Assembly (NCBI GenBank): GCA_018873245.2 | Contig: JAEMBT020000003.1 | Coordinates: forward strand, 6,529,843 to 6,593,842 | Direction of reading: 5' to 3' | DNA: 64,000 nt | Source: Archegozetes longisetosus | Taxonomy: Eukaryota; Arthropoda; Arachnida; Sarcoptiformes; Trhypochthoniidae | In this document: in pieces, positions 26,346 through 40,853 of the stretch | Layout of the letters: the number at the start of each line of letters is the position of its first letter | How positions within the stretch are numbered: position 1 is the first letter of the stretch | Notes under the pieces: model-generated | The model's database searches: none | The model's input: only the letters and a program-made list of their open reading frames with translations | Told to the model about the DNA's origin: nothing | Translations under genes and position numbers: made by a program

Positions 26346-28226
26346 ATTTTATAAATCGCTCCGTAACCCGTTGCTATACCTGTGTTTTGCATAGCATGAT
26401 AACTTTCCATTTATGCCTTTACTAATTTACTCAAACTTTATTCAGCTTCTAATATAACAAATTGGAAGTTAGAAAGTAAAATTAAATAATGATTTGGGTT
26501 ATTTGAAAATTAAAAAGTGGTAATAAATCAGAATTAGTTTTTCAAATAGTCGCAGATGAATTGAGGGACACAATGTTTGAGTGGCATAAAGTTAGTAAAG
26601 CATTGTAAGAGTTATTGTTTTGATAGCGATAAATTATGTGAATTAATGGTTTTGTAAATCTATATAATGATCTGAAAATTGAAATAAAATGCAAACATCA
26701 ATTAATAACACTCGTTGAGTGGGTCTATTTGGCTCTATTTACTTTGAATGACTGAACTGCTAAATTATTGCAATGTGTGTAAAGATATATAAGTTTATAA
26801 ACACTTTGTTACTCTATCGATAGGTCAGTGAAAAGAAGAGAAGTAAAAATGCTATTCTATGAACGAATAAGACGAATAACTCTGGGAATATAACGCGATC
26901 ACTTATACATACATGAATCAGATTGTAAGAGAGTTTTACTTGTTTATAAAGTAGGCCAACATTGAGAAAATAGGCAAAGAAGAGGATAGACTTTGGTTAG
27001 AGAAGATTGGATTTTGTTGTTACGAGTAGAAAAAGGAGGAGTGAGTAAAGAGAAAGAAAAAAGGTTTTTTGCATGACACACACATAAACGCGATTAAAAG
27101 TAAAAAAAACTTATTGCAAATGTTGCGTATATTGCGTGACAATAAAACTACTATTGATCAATATATTGCTATATTTCTTTTTTTCAAGTTAGAAATACTT
27201 ATGTTGGTGGTAAAAAAAGATATAAAAGATATATAATATTTCATCAAATTCACTTATAAAAGCCCTAAAATATTAAAATTGTAAAATATTAATAGAGGCA
27301 ATGTTTAACCTCCTTATTAATTTCCCGAGAGAGCACAAATGTTACATTCACCAATTTGAACCATTCAAACCATTCAAACCATTCCAGCCCGACATTCACT
27401 TGTTTAGAGCATTTAAACAGTTTTTATCATGAATTCAGTTGCCGAGTGTTTAAGGCATGTTAGTATGAATTAGTTGTTTTTTTCAGAGTACTATAGGAGT
27501 CTAACATTTTAATTATATAAGTTGCATAGTTTTTAGTTAGTATTGCCTTATTTCGTGAATACCAACCGTCTCTTGTCTCTCATGCTCTTTTCTCTTCCAT
27601 TCTCTTATAAAGCCTTAGCAAAGGTTGAGTCCTTTTTGCAGTATTTTCCCTCTTAAGCTGCCTCTGATCGAAAATGTCAAAAACGAGGGACCAAAAGATA
27701 TTAATGATGTTTAGTGTTAGCACAGCCATAGAATAGTGCTGTACTGTGTAGTGAATATACACATATTCGTTACTCTATTCGATGGTATGATGAACGGCAA
27801 AACTTCAAGTATTGCATTCACTCACTTCACAGCCTAGTGTGAAATATTTTTAATAAAATATTTTCAATTTAATCATGTCGAGCAAAAGCAAAAGTTGCAG
27901 TTTTTAATAACAACATGGAAATGAACGGCAAGAAGATTTAGAAGTAAAAAAGTGCACTTCGTGTACCTAATGTTAAGGCAAACGTACACAATTGACTGCA
28001 CTGGTATGGAATACTAAGGCATTACATTCTGTTAAACCTTTAAAAATACACGCTAGCTCCAATCCCCAACTATTTTGCTTTCCTGCTGAGCCAAAAAAGT
28101 GATAAATGATATTTTTTACAGGATTTATTTTAAATATTATAAGAGCAATGCATTTCACGGAAGCTTTACCTTTTATTCACTATACAATCCTTTTGCGAAT
28201 ATTATAATTTCATAAAATGCAAAATT

Positions 28227-28365
28227 GTCCCTAACATAGTCACAAATAATACCGAAATCTGTCCCTAAACATAGTCGCACATAATACTCAATTCTATTCC
28301 TTAACATAGTCACAAACAATACTGATATCTATCCCTGAACACAGTCAAAAATAATACTGAAATAC
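28227..28365. repeat. 35-bp tandem repeat, 4 copies
   Basis: Four head-to-tail units (34, 35, 35 and 35 bp), each with a core resembling CCCTAACATAGTCACA followed by ATAATACTGAAAT. The copies are clearly diverged, so the array is old or not homogenised. Confidence 0.88.
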
Positions 28366-31300
28366 AGATCCTCACACAGCTGAGCAGTGGTCCATTGGGA
28401 CACATAAAAGGCACATAGAATGGAGCATATTTTCATTTAACAACGCTTTCATTCATTTTGCTTTCAAAAAGAATCCATTCTCTCATAACTTGAGTGGACA
28501 ACTGCTGGACAATTTTTGTGGTCAGGCCATTCGTGTGGGACCTTATGACGGGATAAGAAGTAAGAAATGTAAGAGAGAGAGAGAGAAAGTAAAGTTAGTT
28601 TAGGAGATAAGTAGTGAAGTAGTGGATTCGAGAAAAAATTGGCAAAACACAATTTTAGAGGTAAGCAAGAAAACTTATTATGAAAATTATTTTGTTCATT
28701 TCGCTCCACCCGATTCAATGCATACTAGAGCGCAATCCTTTAATCCCCTGGGAGCGTGAGTTGTGCAGCTCTACTAATCAGTTATATAATGTATAAATAT
28801 AATATATATGCTCTTTTTCTATCAAAACCCAGTCTAATGAATAACTTAGTACTACGTTAAGTATTGTAATGTACTCTCAATAGCAATTTAATACGCCCGC
28901 AGTCGACTTCTTCTATAGTACCTTATTGTGAGTTAGTATTTGGGGTATTCAATACAAAAAACATTTAAATATTGCTGCTTATCCAACAATGACACACTAT
29001 ATCGAATAAGTGCTATAAAGGCCTATCTTCAACTCTGACAACATCACAGATAGGACTTTATACCATTGACTCAACCGCTACGAGGACTAATATCACAAAA
29101 ATTACATTTTGAGTTTTTTAATTTTATTATTCGAAGGGGAAATTCAGGTATGAATTTGGTGTTACTCAATATGAATTGTGGTGTTATGAAGCAGGTATAA
29201 AAGTACACACCTAAACACACGCGCACGCCTTCGACCTTAGACGCCCGAAAACTCATTACTCAAATAAATTTGTGCTCGTATTTAATATGGTTATTGCTTA
29301 GAACTTAACAGCAAATGTAGGTGTTTAGTGAGGACTTAGCTGATACAATTAGTAGCTTATCTTTTGGCAATTTGGCTCGAAAATGAAACAGCAATAAATA
29401 TAACACTTGTTTTTATGGCCATATAATAACCAGAAGCTATTTATAAGAAAATGAGAGGAGGGATAATAGAAATATTATTATCGTCTTCTTTCTATCTATC
29501 TGTACATTACTAACTTATATATTGAATCTTATAAATCTTGTTATAGTATTGTTGAAAGCCTCCTAAATCAGCTTTAAATACTCTCATTCAAAACTACCTT
29601 CTTTTTGGTGTTCGTTCAGATGCAATTTTTTTCTTGTCATTAAGCGACTTACTACAAGATAAACGTGAACTGATTACAAAACTCAATTGAAAACAGCAGG
29701 TTTAGCAATGCATGGATAACCATCTGAGAAAATGGAGCCAAAATAAATGCTACAAATGCTACTTAACCAGAATGAGAACGTTTTACACAGCTCGTATCTA
29801 ACTCGATCTATCTCTGACTCAATTCTCAAAACCATAAAGATTATTTTGGGTAAGGATCAAATCGAAACAATATGAAAGAGGTATCTAATTAATGCCTTTA
29901 TGGAATTGCTTGTTTTACAAGCATTTAATGTTATTCCGTTTGTAGTCTCCGCTCCCTTATTGCTTGTATTTGATAATATAGTTATTTAGTTATGGAATGA
30001 CAACTAAATGCCTAATTCATAATGGATTACTCAAAGTTTGCTTAAAATATATTTTACTCAATAACTTAATCTTTAAAAGATGGTTCCCCTTAAAAGCAGT
30101 TGAGAAGAGCAGTCCAAAGATGTGATGTATCTTTTAGGGATAGAACTCGTTCCCTTTATGTGATTGAGAGTTTAAGTTTTTAAATGGCCGATGGCTCTAA
30201 TCTACTGTTTTCTTCTAACTGATTGCCCACTCCATCATTTCATGTCATGCACACGTGAATTGATAAAGGACACAATTAGTGATGGCTCGGAATTAAATGG
30301 CCCAGACATACATCAATCTATTCGCTTGTTATGCACTCCAGAATATCTCATTTCTAACTACTTATCACTTCGATTGCTTTTAGTTTTCATCGTTTCTAAT
30401 ATACTCGTCAACTCTTAAATATTGTTTCTAATCAGTTATGAACAATTGAAAATTGTAAAGTTATTTAGTTAAAGGACAGCTGTATAAATATTTAGGAAAA
30501 TATGAATACCAAAAGCACGATATGTATAAAGTTATAGACATTGAATATTGTATTTTTGCTTCATTGGTGTGAATACGTATTATCAAAGCAGTCATGAATC
30601 TTTTTGAGCCATATGTGAACCAAATCATAAAGAGTATAAACAATTTGGTTTTACATTATAAGCCACAATTATCTATCTATTTGACGGTATCACGTGTCTA
30701 TCACGAGTCCATTGATTGGTCAGTCGATTGAATTTTAGATACAAGTCAATATTTAATTTAATTTTGATTTTAAAAGGCCAGTCAAATTATTAATAGGCAG
30801 TCAATTCTATTAGTTGAAAAATCTGCTTTTTTTCAATTAAGCACAACTTAGAGTGAATTGAACTTATTCTTAAAAGAAATAGTTTTTCAAACACATTTAA
30901 AGCTTAGGGTTTCAAGTTGGAGGTTTGGTTGTATATTCCGAATGGATAGGTCATTCTGCCTTATTGTACAGTGCAACTATGTATTTATTTTTCACTTAAT
31001 ATTCAATTATAATTCAAGTATCTTATTAAATAGACTTAATGTCAATATAATTATTGAATTTTCATAGAGAATAGTTTTCAAAATGAAACTTATGCTAATT
31101 TATATTCGGAAAAATAACAAGAAAATCAGATAATTCAAATTGTCAGCTATTAGAGGAGTGAATGCGTAAAATGAATTGATGCGAATTGGAGTAATTCACA
31201 ACTCTTTCATATAATTGGTTTAATTTATCTAAAATGCAACAACATTGTCAATGCCAATCATTACGAAGGAAAATATTCAAAAGTTTTCTCACTATTTCTC

Positions 31301-33012
31301 TTATGTGTTTCGCTTAATTATATATTCAAAATCCTATACACACATTACGATACTATATATGAGCTATTATTTTAATTTATATGTTTATAATTGATGTAAA
31401 AAATGTGAAAAGCCCTCAAGCAATTTAATGACATGTTTCACAATCAGTTGGAGTCTAAAGCGAAGCCCAAAACCTTCAGTTCTTCCTTAAAGTAGTATTA
31501 AAATGAAATTTGTTGCAAACTCTTGTTAGGTGGCCAAACCAGAAAATTACTCATGGACTACACCATTCATATTGACTTTGATAGAATGTACGCTTTTTCG
31601 ATTAGGTTAGGTTAGATTAGGTTTGTTAACCTATTGTGTTATAGATTTAAACTTCAATTATCAGGTATAACTACTTTACTTGGTAATTATAAGAAATTAA
31701 TGAAGTTTCATATTCAAAGGTATACTAATTTTCCTATCTAGTCAGCGAGATTTGAGTCGGGGGTATCTGCACACCCTTGGCCCCTACTGGCCTTGCCGCC
31801 GTATTCATTTAATAGTATCCTTAATACCATGTCTGAGCACTGAAACGCTTGATTCAATATTTTGTTTGTCTCTAGTCCTAATGAGTGCTGGTTTGATGTA
31901 TGATTTGTTTTTATTTTAATATATTTCTTTTCGCATATTAAAAACGCATTTATTTTGGTCTCTTCACTCAGACTACATCTAATTAATTACTCTATAAGAT
32001 TAACATTCATGAGCTAACGTTTATCATTCTAAAACTTTTCTACTAACTAAAACTGTTTGAAATTGCAAGCAACTCACAACTAAGTTGTAACTAAGTATTT
32101 GAGAAGAGTTCCATGTTTTATAGTATAAATGTATTTTTAAATTATTTATTTAAGCGAAGAGATTGGATTTGGATGTGATGACTACTAATATAGAGTGCAT
32201 TACCTTTTGCACAATACGCTTTTGCGCCAATCATAGGGGGGAAAGAAGTAATTAAAGGGAGAGACACCACAACAACAGTACGAAAAGAAATATCAAACAA
32301 AATGTTTTTTGAGCTCTCGAGCGGAGGTATAATATGGGTGTGTGTAATGTCACGCAATATAATAAAACATTAGGTATAGGCAACTCTCTGATGTCCATCA
32401 AAAGTAGTTGCATAATATCAGTGATTGTATGCAGCGTATTATTGACTACTTGGGCACAACTATAATTTGGGATCGGAAAAAATATAGCATTGCATGCATT
32501 TCTTCCATGCAACCTCGTTTCGATGAAAAAAAAATTTTCTGTCTCATATACCTTTTTAACGATCGGATCGTCAGTCGCTTTGAGTGCTTTGCATTAGAAC
32601 TGAGAAGAACTGAGTGGAGTAAATCACATTTTGATTAGATCCTATATAATATCCATCTATGGAGGTTATGTTGAAAGAGAATTTGAATGCAGTCTTCAGA
32701 AAGAAAAGCGATCCACACAATCAAATGCGTGTACTTAATCTGTCAGCATTTCTTATTTTTCTAAAATTAAAGGTTTAGCTAAAGAACAGCGCATTATTCA
32801 TGCAACAAAGATATGCAAAATGATTATTTAATTACACTTTGCGAAATTTATGGGAGCCAACAATCTCCCAAATTAACTTTACTTCTGTACAAAAATTGTT
32901 CACTTGTTTCAGGATAAACTTTTTCTTTTTTTTTCTATTGAACAGTAAATTGTAATACAAATGTTCCCTAAGGATAACCTATCAAAAGCAGAGTATTAGA
33001 CAAAAATAAAAA

Positions 33013-33016
<4 letters not shown>

Positions 33017-33050
<34 letters not shown>
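33017..33050. repeat. (GA)n microsatellite
   Basis: GA dinucleotide run of about 34 bp on the plus strand. Confidence 0.97.
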
Positions 33051-33052
<2 letters not shown>

Positions 33053-33315
33053 CAATTTCGATCAGAACTATAGGAAAACATCAATCATCAAATGGAATCG
33101 GGTCTACACTAGTGCTGCTGCGAGGAAGTCAACCAAATGCCTCTGTTTCGGCCCAAAGTGAGTGAGTAGTGGTTTCTTGATTCAAGTAGAGAGATATTCT
33201 TATATTCTTTGTATTTGGCACAACTGAACTACAATCTCTTTCTCTAGAATAATGTTTTGCTGCGTTAGTGTCGTTCCTGTTTTTCTGTTTATTTCTGCTT
33301 TAGCCGCAGTCAGAT

Positions 33316-33425
33316 TCGCTATAGTTGTTCGCTATAGTCACTCGTTATAGTCACTCGCTATAGCTATTCGCTACAGCCCTCCACTATAGCTCTCCGCTAT
33401 AGTGGTTGCCTATAATAGTTCACTA
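33316..33425. repeat. 13-bp minisatellite, about 8-9 copies
   Basis: Degenerate head-to-tail units of TCGCTATAGTCAC, all close to 13 bp, with a constant CTATAG core. The array merges into a short GC-richer stretch. Confidence 0.9.
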
Positions 33426-35226
33426 TGTGGGTGTTCAATGTGTTGTGCAGTACTCAAACAGCAAACTTGGCAGTACTCTAACAGCAGACTTAGCAGTTGC
33501 TGCTAAGAAAATTAGAAATCGCATTAAGGCCAGGTCACGGAGGACACAATCAAAGAGTGCACGGCTTGACTGGCCCCAAGAGACACCAATTAGAGACATT
33601 GATGCCAATCCGCTCCAAGCATTACAGTTGAGCTCACATTTCATCTATTACTCTCTTACCAGTCTTACAATTTAAAAGTTTCTCAGATTCGATTTTGATC
33701 TCTTATGTTAATGAAACACATCATATAATACTTGAATTGGTTCACTTCTATACTATAAGCCCTTAAGGAAAACTGAATTCACCTGAAATGCAACTGAGAT
33801 TGTAATGCAAAAGTTTTATTTCAAATTCAAATGAATTGTGGGATGGCTTCGACGTTTCTTATATGACAAATATGCAAATGAATTCATGCCTTCAACTTAA
33901 ATCAAATACACAATATTTACTATTTCTACTTTTAAAGATAAGACTTATTTCTACTCAGGACTACCATTCAAACTTATGTACAATAAACTACACATGACTT
34001 AAATCTTTTCTTATCATATCAATCATCTCTAAGTTGAACAATTTTTTTAACTGTTTCTCAAATTATTTCTAAATCATCACCTATATACACTCAAAACTTA
34101 GTAATCCTTGATAGCAACCCGAAATGATGTTGTCATGAGCTGCTTTCCATCAGACTATTAATATGTTGAGATATTAACACACTTACAGAATATTAGTCAT
34201 AGAAAATTAGAAATCAAATTTGTTAAAATATATTGATGCTCATCACAAGCAAGTTGACATAGCAACGACTTATTTTGTCTCTATCGCCCAATATTCACTT
34301 TAGAGCGTACAGAGAGTAGTGACTGTAATTTATGTTTATTTTTGAACATTTCATACTTACCTAATGTATAAATAGTAAGTTGAGTACAAAACCGAATCTT
34401 AAAGTGAAATCTTAGCACAATGACAGCGATTCTTTACATAGCCCTCAGAAAGGAAACATGTTATTCATCTGTTAATGCTATTTAGCATTAGTTATAAATT
34501 TATTATATTATTATTTGTATCGTTTTTCATTCTTAATGTTCAGTTTATTTTGCTCAATATTGTCAGCTTTATTTTATGCCACACTTTCTATTATGCACTA
34601 AAACTGAATTCAATAATCCTAACTATTATTTAACCACTTCTTTCTACATTCCACTCAATTGTTAAGCATTTCCGAAAAAAGTATGAAGTGGTCAGACCTT
34701 TCCGTCGGCTTCTCTATCATATGAGACATATTTAAGTTAGACTTGAAACAATAGAGTGAGTTTATTTAAGAGCAAACAGTTACTATTGAAATGAAAATGA
34801 TTCTAAAAAATGAAAACAATTGAGAAAAGTAATTGCAGCGAAATGCTAATTGCGAGCATCACTGTTGTTAATTACACAGCAATGTATTGCACCTGTAAAT
34901 GGGAAAACATGCTATGCTGTCATCAGAAACATTAATTATTCTCATGTTCGTGCCCGCTATGCTATGCTATGCTATGCCATCCAATGTGATCTGATGTGTG
35001 ATCTCACCCAACACACATCCTAACCAAATAGCTCAAAAGCACTGATCAGACCAGAGAGAATCTCAGATCACACAGCTCAATGTGAACAGAAATAGTATTC
35101 AAATATTCTATGTGAACGGTCACTGTTTTCCTCTTATTATGCCATGATGTTATGCTATACGAAACTTTTACTACAATTCACTCAATGCATGTTTCAGTCT
35201 ATGTATGTATATATTATATTGTATGA

Positions 35227-35264
35227 GTGTGTGTGTGTGTGTGTGTGAGCGTGTGTGTGTGTGA
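35227..35264. repeat. (GT)n microsatellite
   Basis: A TG/GT run interrupted by one GAGC. Confidence 0.9.
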
Positions 35265-37140
35265 GTTATATGTGCGCTTCAAGTCACTCAGTCATTCATC
35301 ATTTTCATGCACAAAGAAACATCACTTGACAGCTGCATTTGCTCAAAGAATATTTTTAGGGGCACATAGCATGCTATTGCTGCTGCATTTTATTGATCAG
35401 ACATTGCATTGCACTTTGCGGTATATCAGGCAAGATATAAGTTAGAAAGAATCAAGAGTTAGAAAGAAAAGATAGAATAAAAGTTGAGGAAAGAGAAAGA
35501 CACAGTGCAGTAGGAGAAAAAAGCGCGGCTTTCACTTTTGGTGTATCATCTATGATGTGCACATATATAACAAATAGCAACCCAACCAGCAAACAAAACA
35601 AGGTCGAACCAATTAAAACGCAATTACTGGACTGCCAGCTATTGCTCAGTCTATCTCTCTATGAGTATACTGTGCACATGGCTTATGCCTCTCTCTCCCC
35701 CCTCTTCTCCCCCCTCTCTCTCTTTTTCTCTCCCCACAATTTTTTATTCGGGCAAATGCTCTCTCGTCTCTCTGGTTCGTTGTGTCTGATTCTTTAATTC
35801 TTGTACTGTTTCTCGACATTTGGTATTAGTGGTGCATTTGGTAGTAGTGGTAGTATTGGCATTGCCTGGTATTACGCCCTACTATAGCGTTGAGTCGTAT
35901 GGGTGACGTCATGCAGAGGAATACTGTAATCAATCATTGCACGAACCAATAGTTATTCGTAAAAGTGACAGCTTTCGGGTTGAACGCTAGAAAAAATTCA
36001 TGCAATGCTCCAGGCATAAAAAGATTCTTAAACTCCGTCCAAAAGAAGGAACAAACTCTAATTCAGCCATTTTTATATATCATGCTAAAATCGATCTTCG
36101 ATTCTACATCTTCTCATTAACTCATTTCAATTGGGATTCGACTGAAATGATAAACAAATTGAATAATAGGACACCTGCTTATCAGTTGACATGATCCAGA
36201 ATCTGTAAGGTAGTCTCGTCACGACTTGCATGTCATCACAACATAGAAGTAAACTTAATTGCTTCCATACTAATGCATAGCTTGACTTACATTGCCTAAG
36301 CATTGCTTCCTTTTTACGTTTCCACAAAATAAATTATCAGCCATTTATTTAATGTGCCATTCGGTCATACTCTACACATCACTCATCTAACAGTCATACC
36401 ACTACTACATAGTATTCTTATAACTTTTACTATAATATAATACTCGACTACCTTATCTGTTATTCAATACATTTACTATTTTTGCTTCATGTGACCGGTG
36501 TTTGGTAGAGACCACGTGCTCCTCATTTTATCATTTCAATTATATAAGCTATTTATTACAAATCATATCGTCAAATCTCTGCCTTATATCTTTTTCTATT
36601 TGTTTTCATTCCTTCTATCAATCTATCATTTTTTCAGTTCTGATTCAAACAAAAAATACAAACATTACAGCAATACAACGCTAGTTTTGATTTACTAGAA
36701 GTCAGTAGAGTTACTGTTAGCACTGTCAGCAATATAAAGTATCAAATTATAAACATATAAACTAATATATGCACAATTTTTTGTTTTCGCCTTTTTTCCA
36801 TCTCTCGAATCCCAGAGGCAGTCCATGTCAAGCATACTATAGCACGAACACTAGTCTGATATCTGCACTAATATTATAGCTGAAGCACTGAAAGTGCTGC
36901 AAATGCATCGCTAATGTATGGCTAGAAAGAATCGAAATATGCAGTGTGTGAGATGTATGTGATGTGTGATTTGGGAGTCTCAGTGATGGTCAGTATGGCG
37001 CCGGTGACACGCAAGACAACTCAAGCAATCGTGTTCTGTAACTGAGTTCTCGATTTATAACTGAAATCTTTTTCTCCCCCAAGTCTCTGCTGGTGCTGTG
37101 ATATCTTTGGGGAAAACTGAAATGTAATATCTAATGCTAA

Positions 37141-37184
37141 TACCATCCATGCCTTACCATTCATGCCTTACCATCCATGCCTTC
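37141..37184. repeat. 14-bp tandem repeat, 3 copies
   Basis: Units of TACCATCCATGCCT, nearly identical. Confidence 0.85.
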
Positions 37185-40100
37185 GATCCCTATCCAACTA
37201 AAATTCAGAGAAAGATATATTATTTTCCAATAACAGCGCTAAAGCCACTCAGATTCTCAATAAGCCGAAGACAATTTGCGAATTGTCAATACATGTGAAC
37301 AGATGCACAAAATTTAAATAACTTTTATATCGTTTACCTTATATTTAAAAAGTAATTTGTTAGAAAACTTGGTTCTGGTCTGACTCTCTTTCGAAACGCT
37401 CTCTAATATTTGAAACTCATATGTGTTTGTGTTTAGGGGAGAAAATATTTGCTTTCATTTTGGAAAATTCAGTTCTGGGAAACTTGTGCTTTACTTCTGG
37501 TCAACCGAAGTAGACTATTAGAAATATGTCATATTGTGTACAATTCAAGGATATATGCATCATATGCTTCATCTAATAATGCAAATGTCAGTCCAGAGAG
37601 TCATACCATAAGCAATATCAGAACATGTCTGCTATTATTGTCCCAACCATTTGGACAGTCCCAACAGTAACCAGCAGGCAGTATAACCGATTGATATTAA
37701 TGACTTATGGGTGGGAGGTATCAAAGTATAGCAGTGTCACCCATAGCATAGCTTTCTCTATGAGCACTCACTTGTCAGATAAACAACTGAAACTTCAAAA
37801 TACTCAAACTTAAAAATACTCAAACTCCATAAACTAAAACCATATGAAATAATGGCGAAAAAAATACCTTCTCATTCACAAATACCTATCTGGCGAAGAT
37901 TGAAATTTAAGTTTATTCTGACTTCTAAATTGCGTAATATATAATGGTTTGGCCATTTTTGGAGCTAAAGTTAACATTAGAAGAGGTGAATGTACTTGAT
38001 GTTTGGTTCTACTCGGATAGATATTATACTATGTGAATACTATTAAGCACAACATACGGACCAAGTATTATATGGCGGTGTCGTCTCATGGGAAAAACGC
38101 ATTTCTTCCAGGATGTAATATCAAATAGATTATAAGTTACTTTGGATTCTTATTCTTTACTACTCAAAAATAACATGCTTCTATCCTATCGCAATTCAAC
38201 TTTGCTTTTTTTCTTCCTTACCATTGCCAACCGGTTCAGCATCAATGCTAACACCAATCATTACGTTTATGATACGGCAAGGTCTTAGGCAAAGACATGC
38301 AATTCAGGCACTTATGAACTTAACTTAAGCAACACAAGCGACTTAAGCGATATATGTGTGTAACATATCTAACTTATACCAAACATGAGACCAAAAAAGT
38401 AAAAGTGGAAGTACTCAGCATTACAATAGATAGTAGAGAGTATAGCACTGCAAATGACATTACAAACAGACAAATTAGAGAGACCTCCTATGCTTAATGC
38501 CAAATTGGATTAGCTTTGGTAATTAGCACCCCTTTCAACTGAGCTCAGGATAAATTAAACACAACTGACAACAACAGCCAGACAATTGTTTCTTCCAGTC
38601 AACCAAATACCGATTTTACTATGACTTATTTCTAAAACAAAATTCAATTATTCCCATTAAATCGGCTTATCTTATTTACATATTCACACTTGCTTTACAT
38701 TTGTTTTCCCTAAAACCTCTTTCTCTCGCTCGCTTTTAGCATCATTTCTATTAAATGTTTGTTTATTAATAATACCATTAAATTTGATTACATGAATATC
38801 TCGAGTGAAAACTCAATGAAAAATAGTAGAACAGTGTTTGAAAGTCACGTTAAATTGATAGGACTCGTCAATTTCAGATGTCAAATTAATTGTCTTGTCC
38901 GTTATGTGTGAGTATCTAAATTTTTTATGAAGCAATTAAGATAATGTTAGCCCAAACTCGATTATCACAGTTATTTGTAAATACAGTCTAAGTTAGAGGA
39001 TATAACTTATAATAGCAGCACATCAGCAGATAAGTTATAAAATGCCAGATCGCTTCAGGCCATTCTACGTCTATAGATCAGCCTCTTTCTATCTATTGTA
39101 TATGAAAAGCATAAATGACTGTCCTTTACAACAAAAGTCGTAAATCTCGAATCATAAATCAAAACTGGCAAAACCAATGCTAAAGGAAAGGGTTCGCTCC
39201 GGCTTCAGATAGATAGAAATGCTGTCTCTGGAGAGTGTGTGCACTGAAAACTGTACTGGAGGAATGGCAGTTTTGGTCACGAATAGGTCACTACATTAAT
39301 GCCAAGATAGAAAAACTCAATACTTTTGTCCTGTATTTGTGTGACACAAATATATTCGTAAAAAGCGTTTTCATCAAAATATATATAATATAGAGGAATG
39401 TTTTTCAGAGACATTAATACTCGATGTTGACTATAAAAAAAGCATTAAATAATAATCCGGCATTACTGGTCATTATAGCAAATAGCCTTTTACTAAAATG
39501 CACTCAACGAAATCAGAAGCAATCTGGATGTTAGTGTTTGTAGTAGTTGTTGGAAATAGTAGTGTCTTAGTAAACAGCAAAGCAAAGAGTGAAGTAGACA
39601 TGTCGTAGATTGAGTAGAGAAAGTGCAGTTGTAAAAGCAACAAGTTGTATATATTGGATCTTTTTGTGCGATGATCCTCTCAAGAGTATTACCTTCATTA
39701 AGGGTAAAGAGCGCTGTTTATCTTTCTTACCTCTGGAGCTTATGTAGTGATGCGCTAAAGCAAATTTGTGCTCGATTCCATTCCACTCTTTATAGTACTT
39801 GATTTTGAGCTAAGCACAGACTTGCATCATATGTGCTTTCGCAATGGCTCTCTGCTATGGCTCTCTGCTATTCTATGCTATGCTCTCTGCTATTCTATGC
39901 TTGAGCATTCATGCGATCTCATACTCTTATGGTGCAATCTTAGGCACATCACAACCAACTCATATAATTAGAGCTAACATCACACGAGAAATAACATTTT
40001 CACATTCGCACAATACTCTTCTGATATATTTGACTGGATCTTAAATAAGGCATTAATGTTTGCCATTTCGAGGACATATTGAACACAAGTCAATATTCGA

Positions 40101-40772
40101 GTCTTCAACCGCACTACTAGTTATTGACTTGACTCTAAACAATGTTTACTAACTTTTTCGACTTCAACTGATTGTTTAGCTTTTGAAATAGTCAATCAAT
40201 TTAATGAAATCCATCTGCATTTGTACTTTCATCAAATCATTATTTATAAAAATATCGACCGAACAAACATAAAAAAAACCAATAAAAACAATTAACAGAT
40301 AATTTATTAATTTAAAATATGTTGAATCAATTATAAGAATTTAATTAACTTAAAGAGAGTATTTAGAAAGTATGAAGACTTGGCTTAAAGTTATCTTAAT
40401 ATAGACACATAGTTGAGAAGTTAGTTTATTATACCCTTTGGCGCAACAAAATAGTAAATGAGCTGAGAGTCAGTATTGTTTTTAATGAGTTGTACATTAC
40501 ATGTAATGACGTAAGAGTTGATAAATATCCCAAGATCAAAATGCCAAATACTATCAAATTATTAATAAAGCCGAAACACATATATTTCTCATATCTATTC
40601 TATATATACTATATATATATATAATTCTGAATTGGCTGACAATAACAGCTCGTATACTAGTATTAGTGAGGATAGAGACGAGTTGAGGCCGACTTCATGA
40701 GACTCATCGATCACATCGATCACAAGCCTAAAGCAAGCGTGTAATATAATCTACTATTGGAGGTGGCATTTG

Positions 40773-40853
40773 CATACTCTAATGCATACTCTAATGCATA
40801 CTCTATTTGATACTCTATTCCATACTCTATTTCATACTCTATTCCTTACTCTA
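40773..40853. repeat. 12-13-bp tandem repeat, about 6 copies
   Basis: Units of the type CATACTCTAATG / CATACTCTATTTC, head to tail. Confidence 0.87.

Noticed and set aside
33406..33675. 89-codon plus-strand frame with a basic segment
   Set aside because: Looks somewhat protein-like but starts inside the 13-bp minisatellite, has no splice support and matches no family I know.
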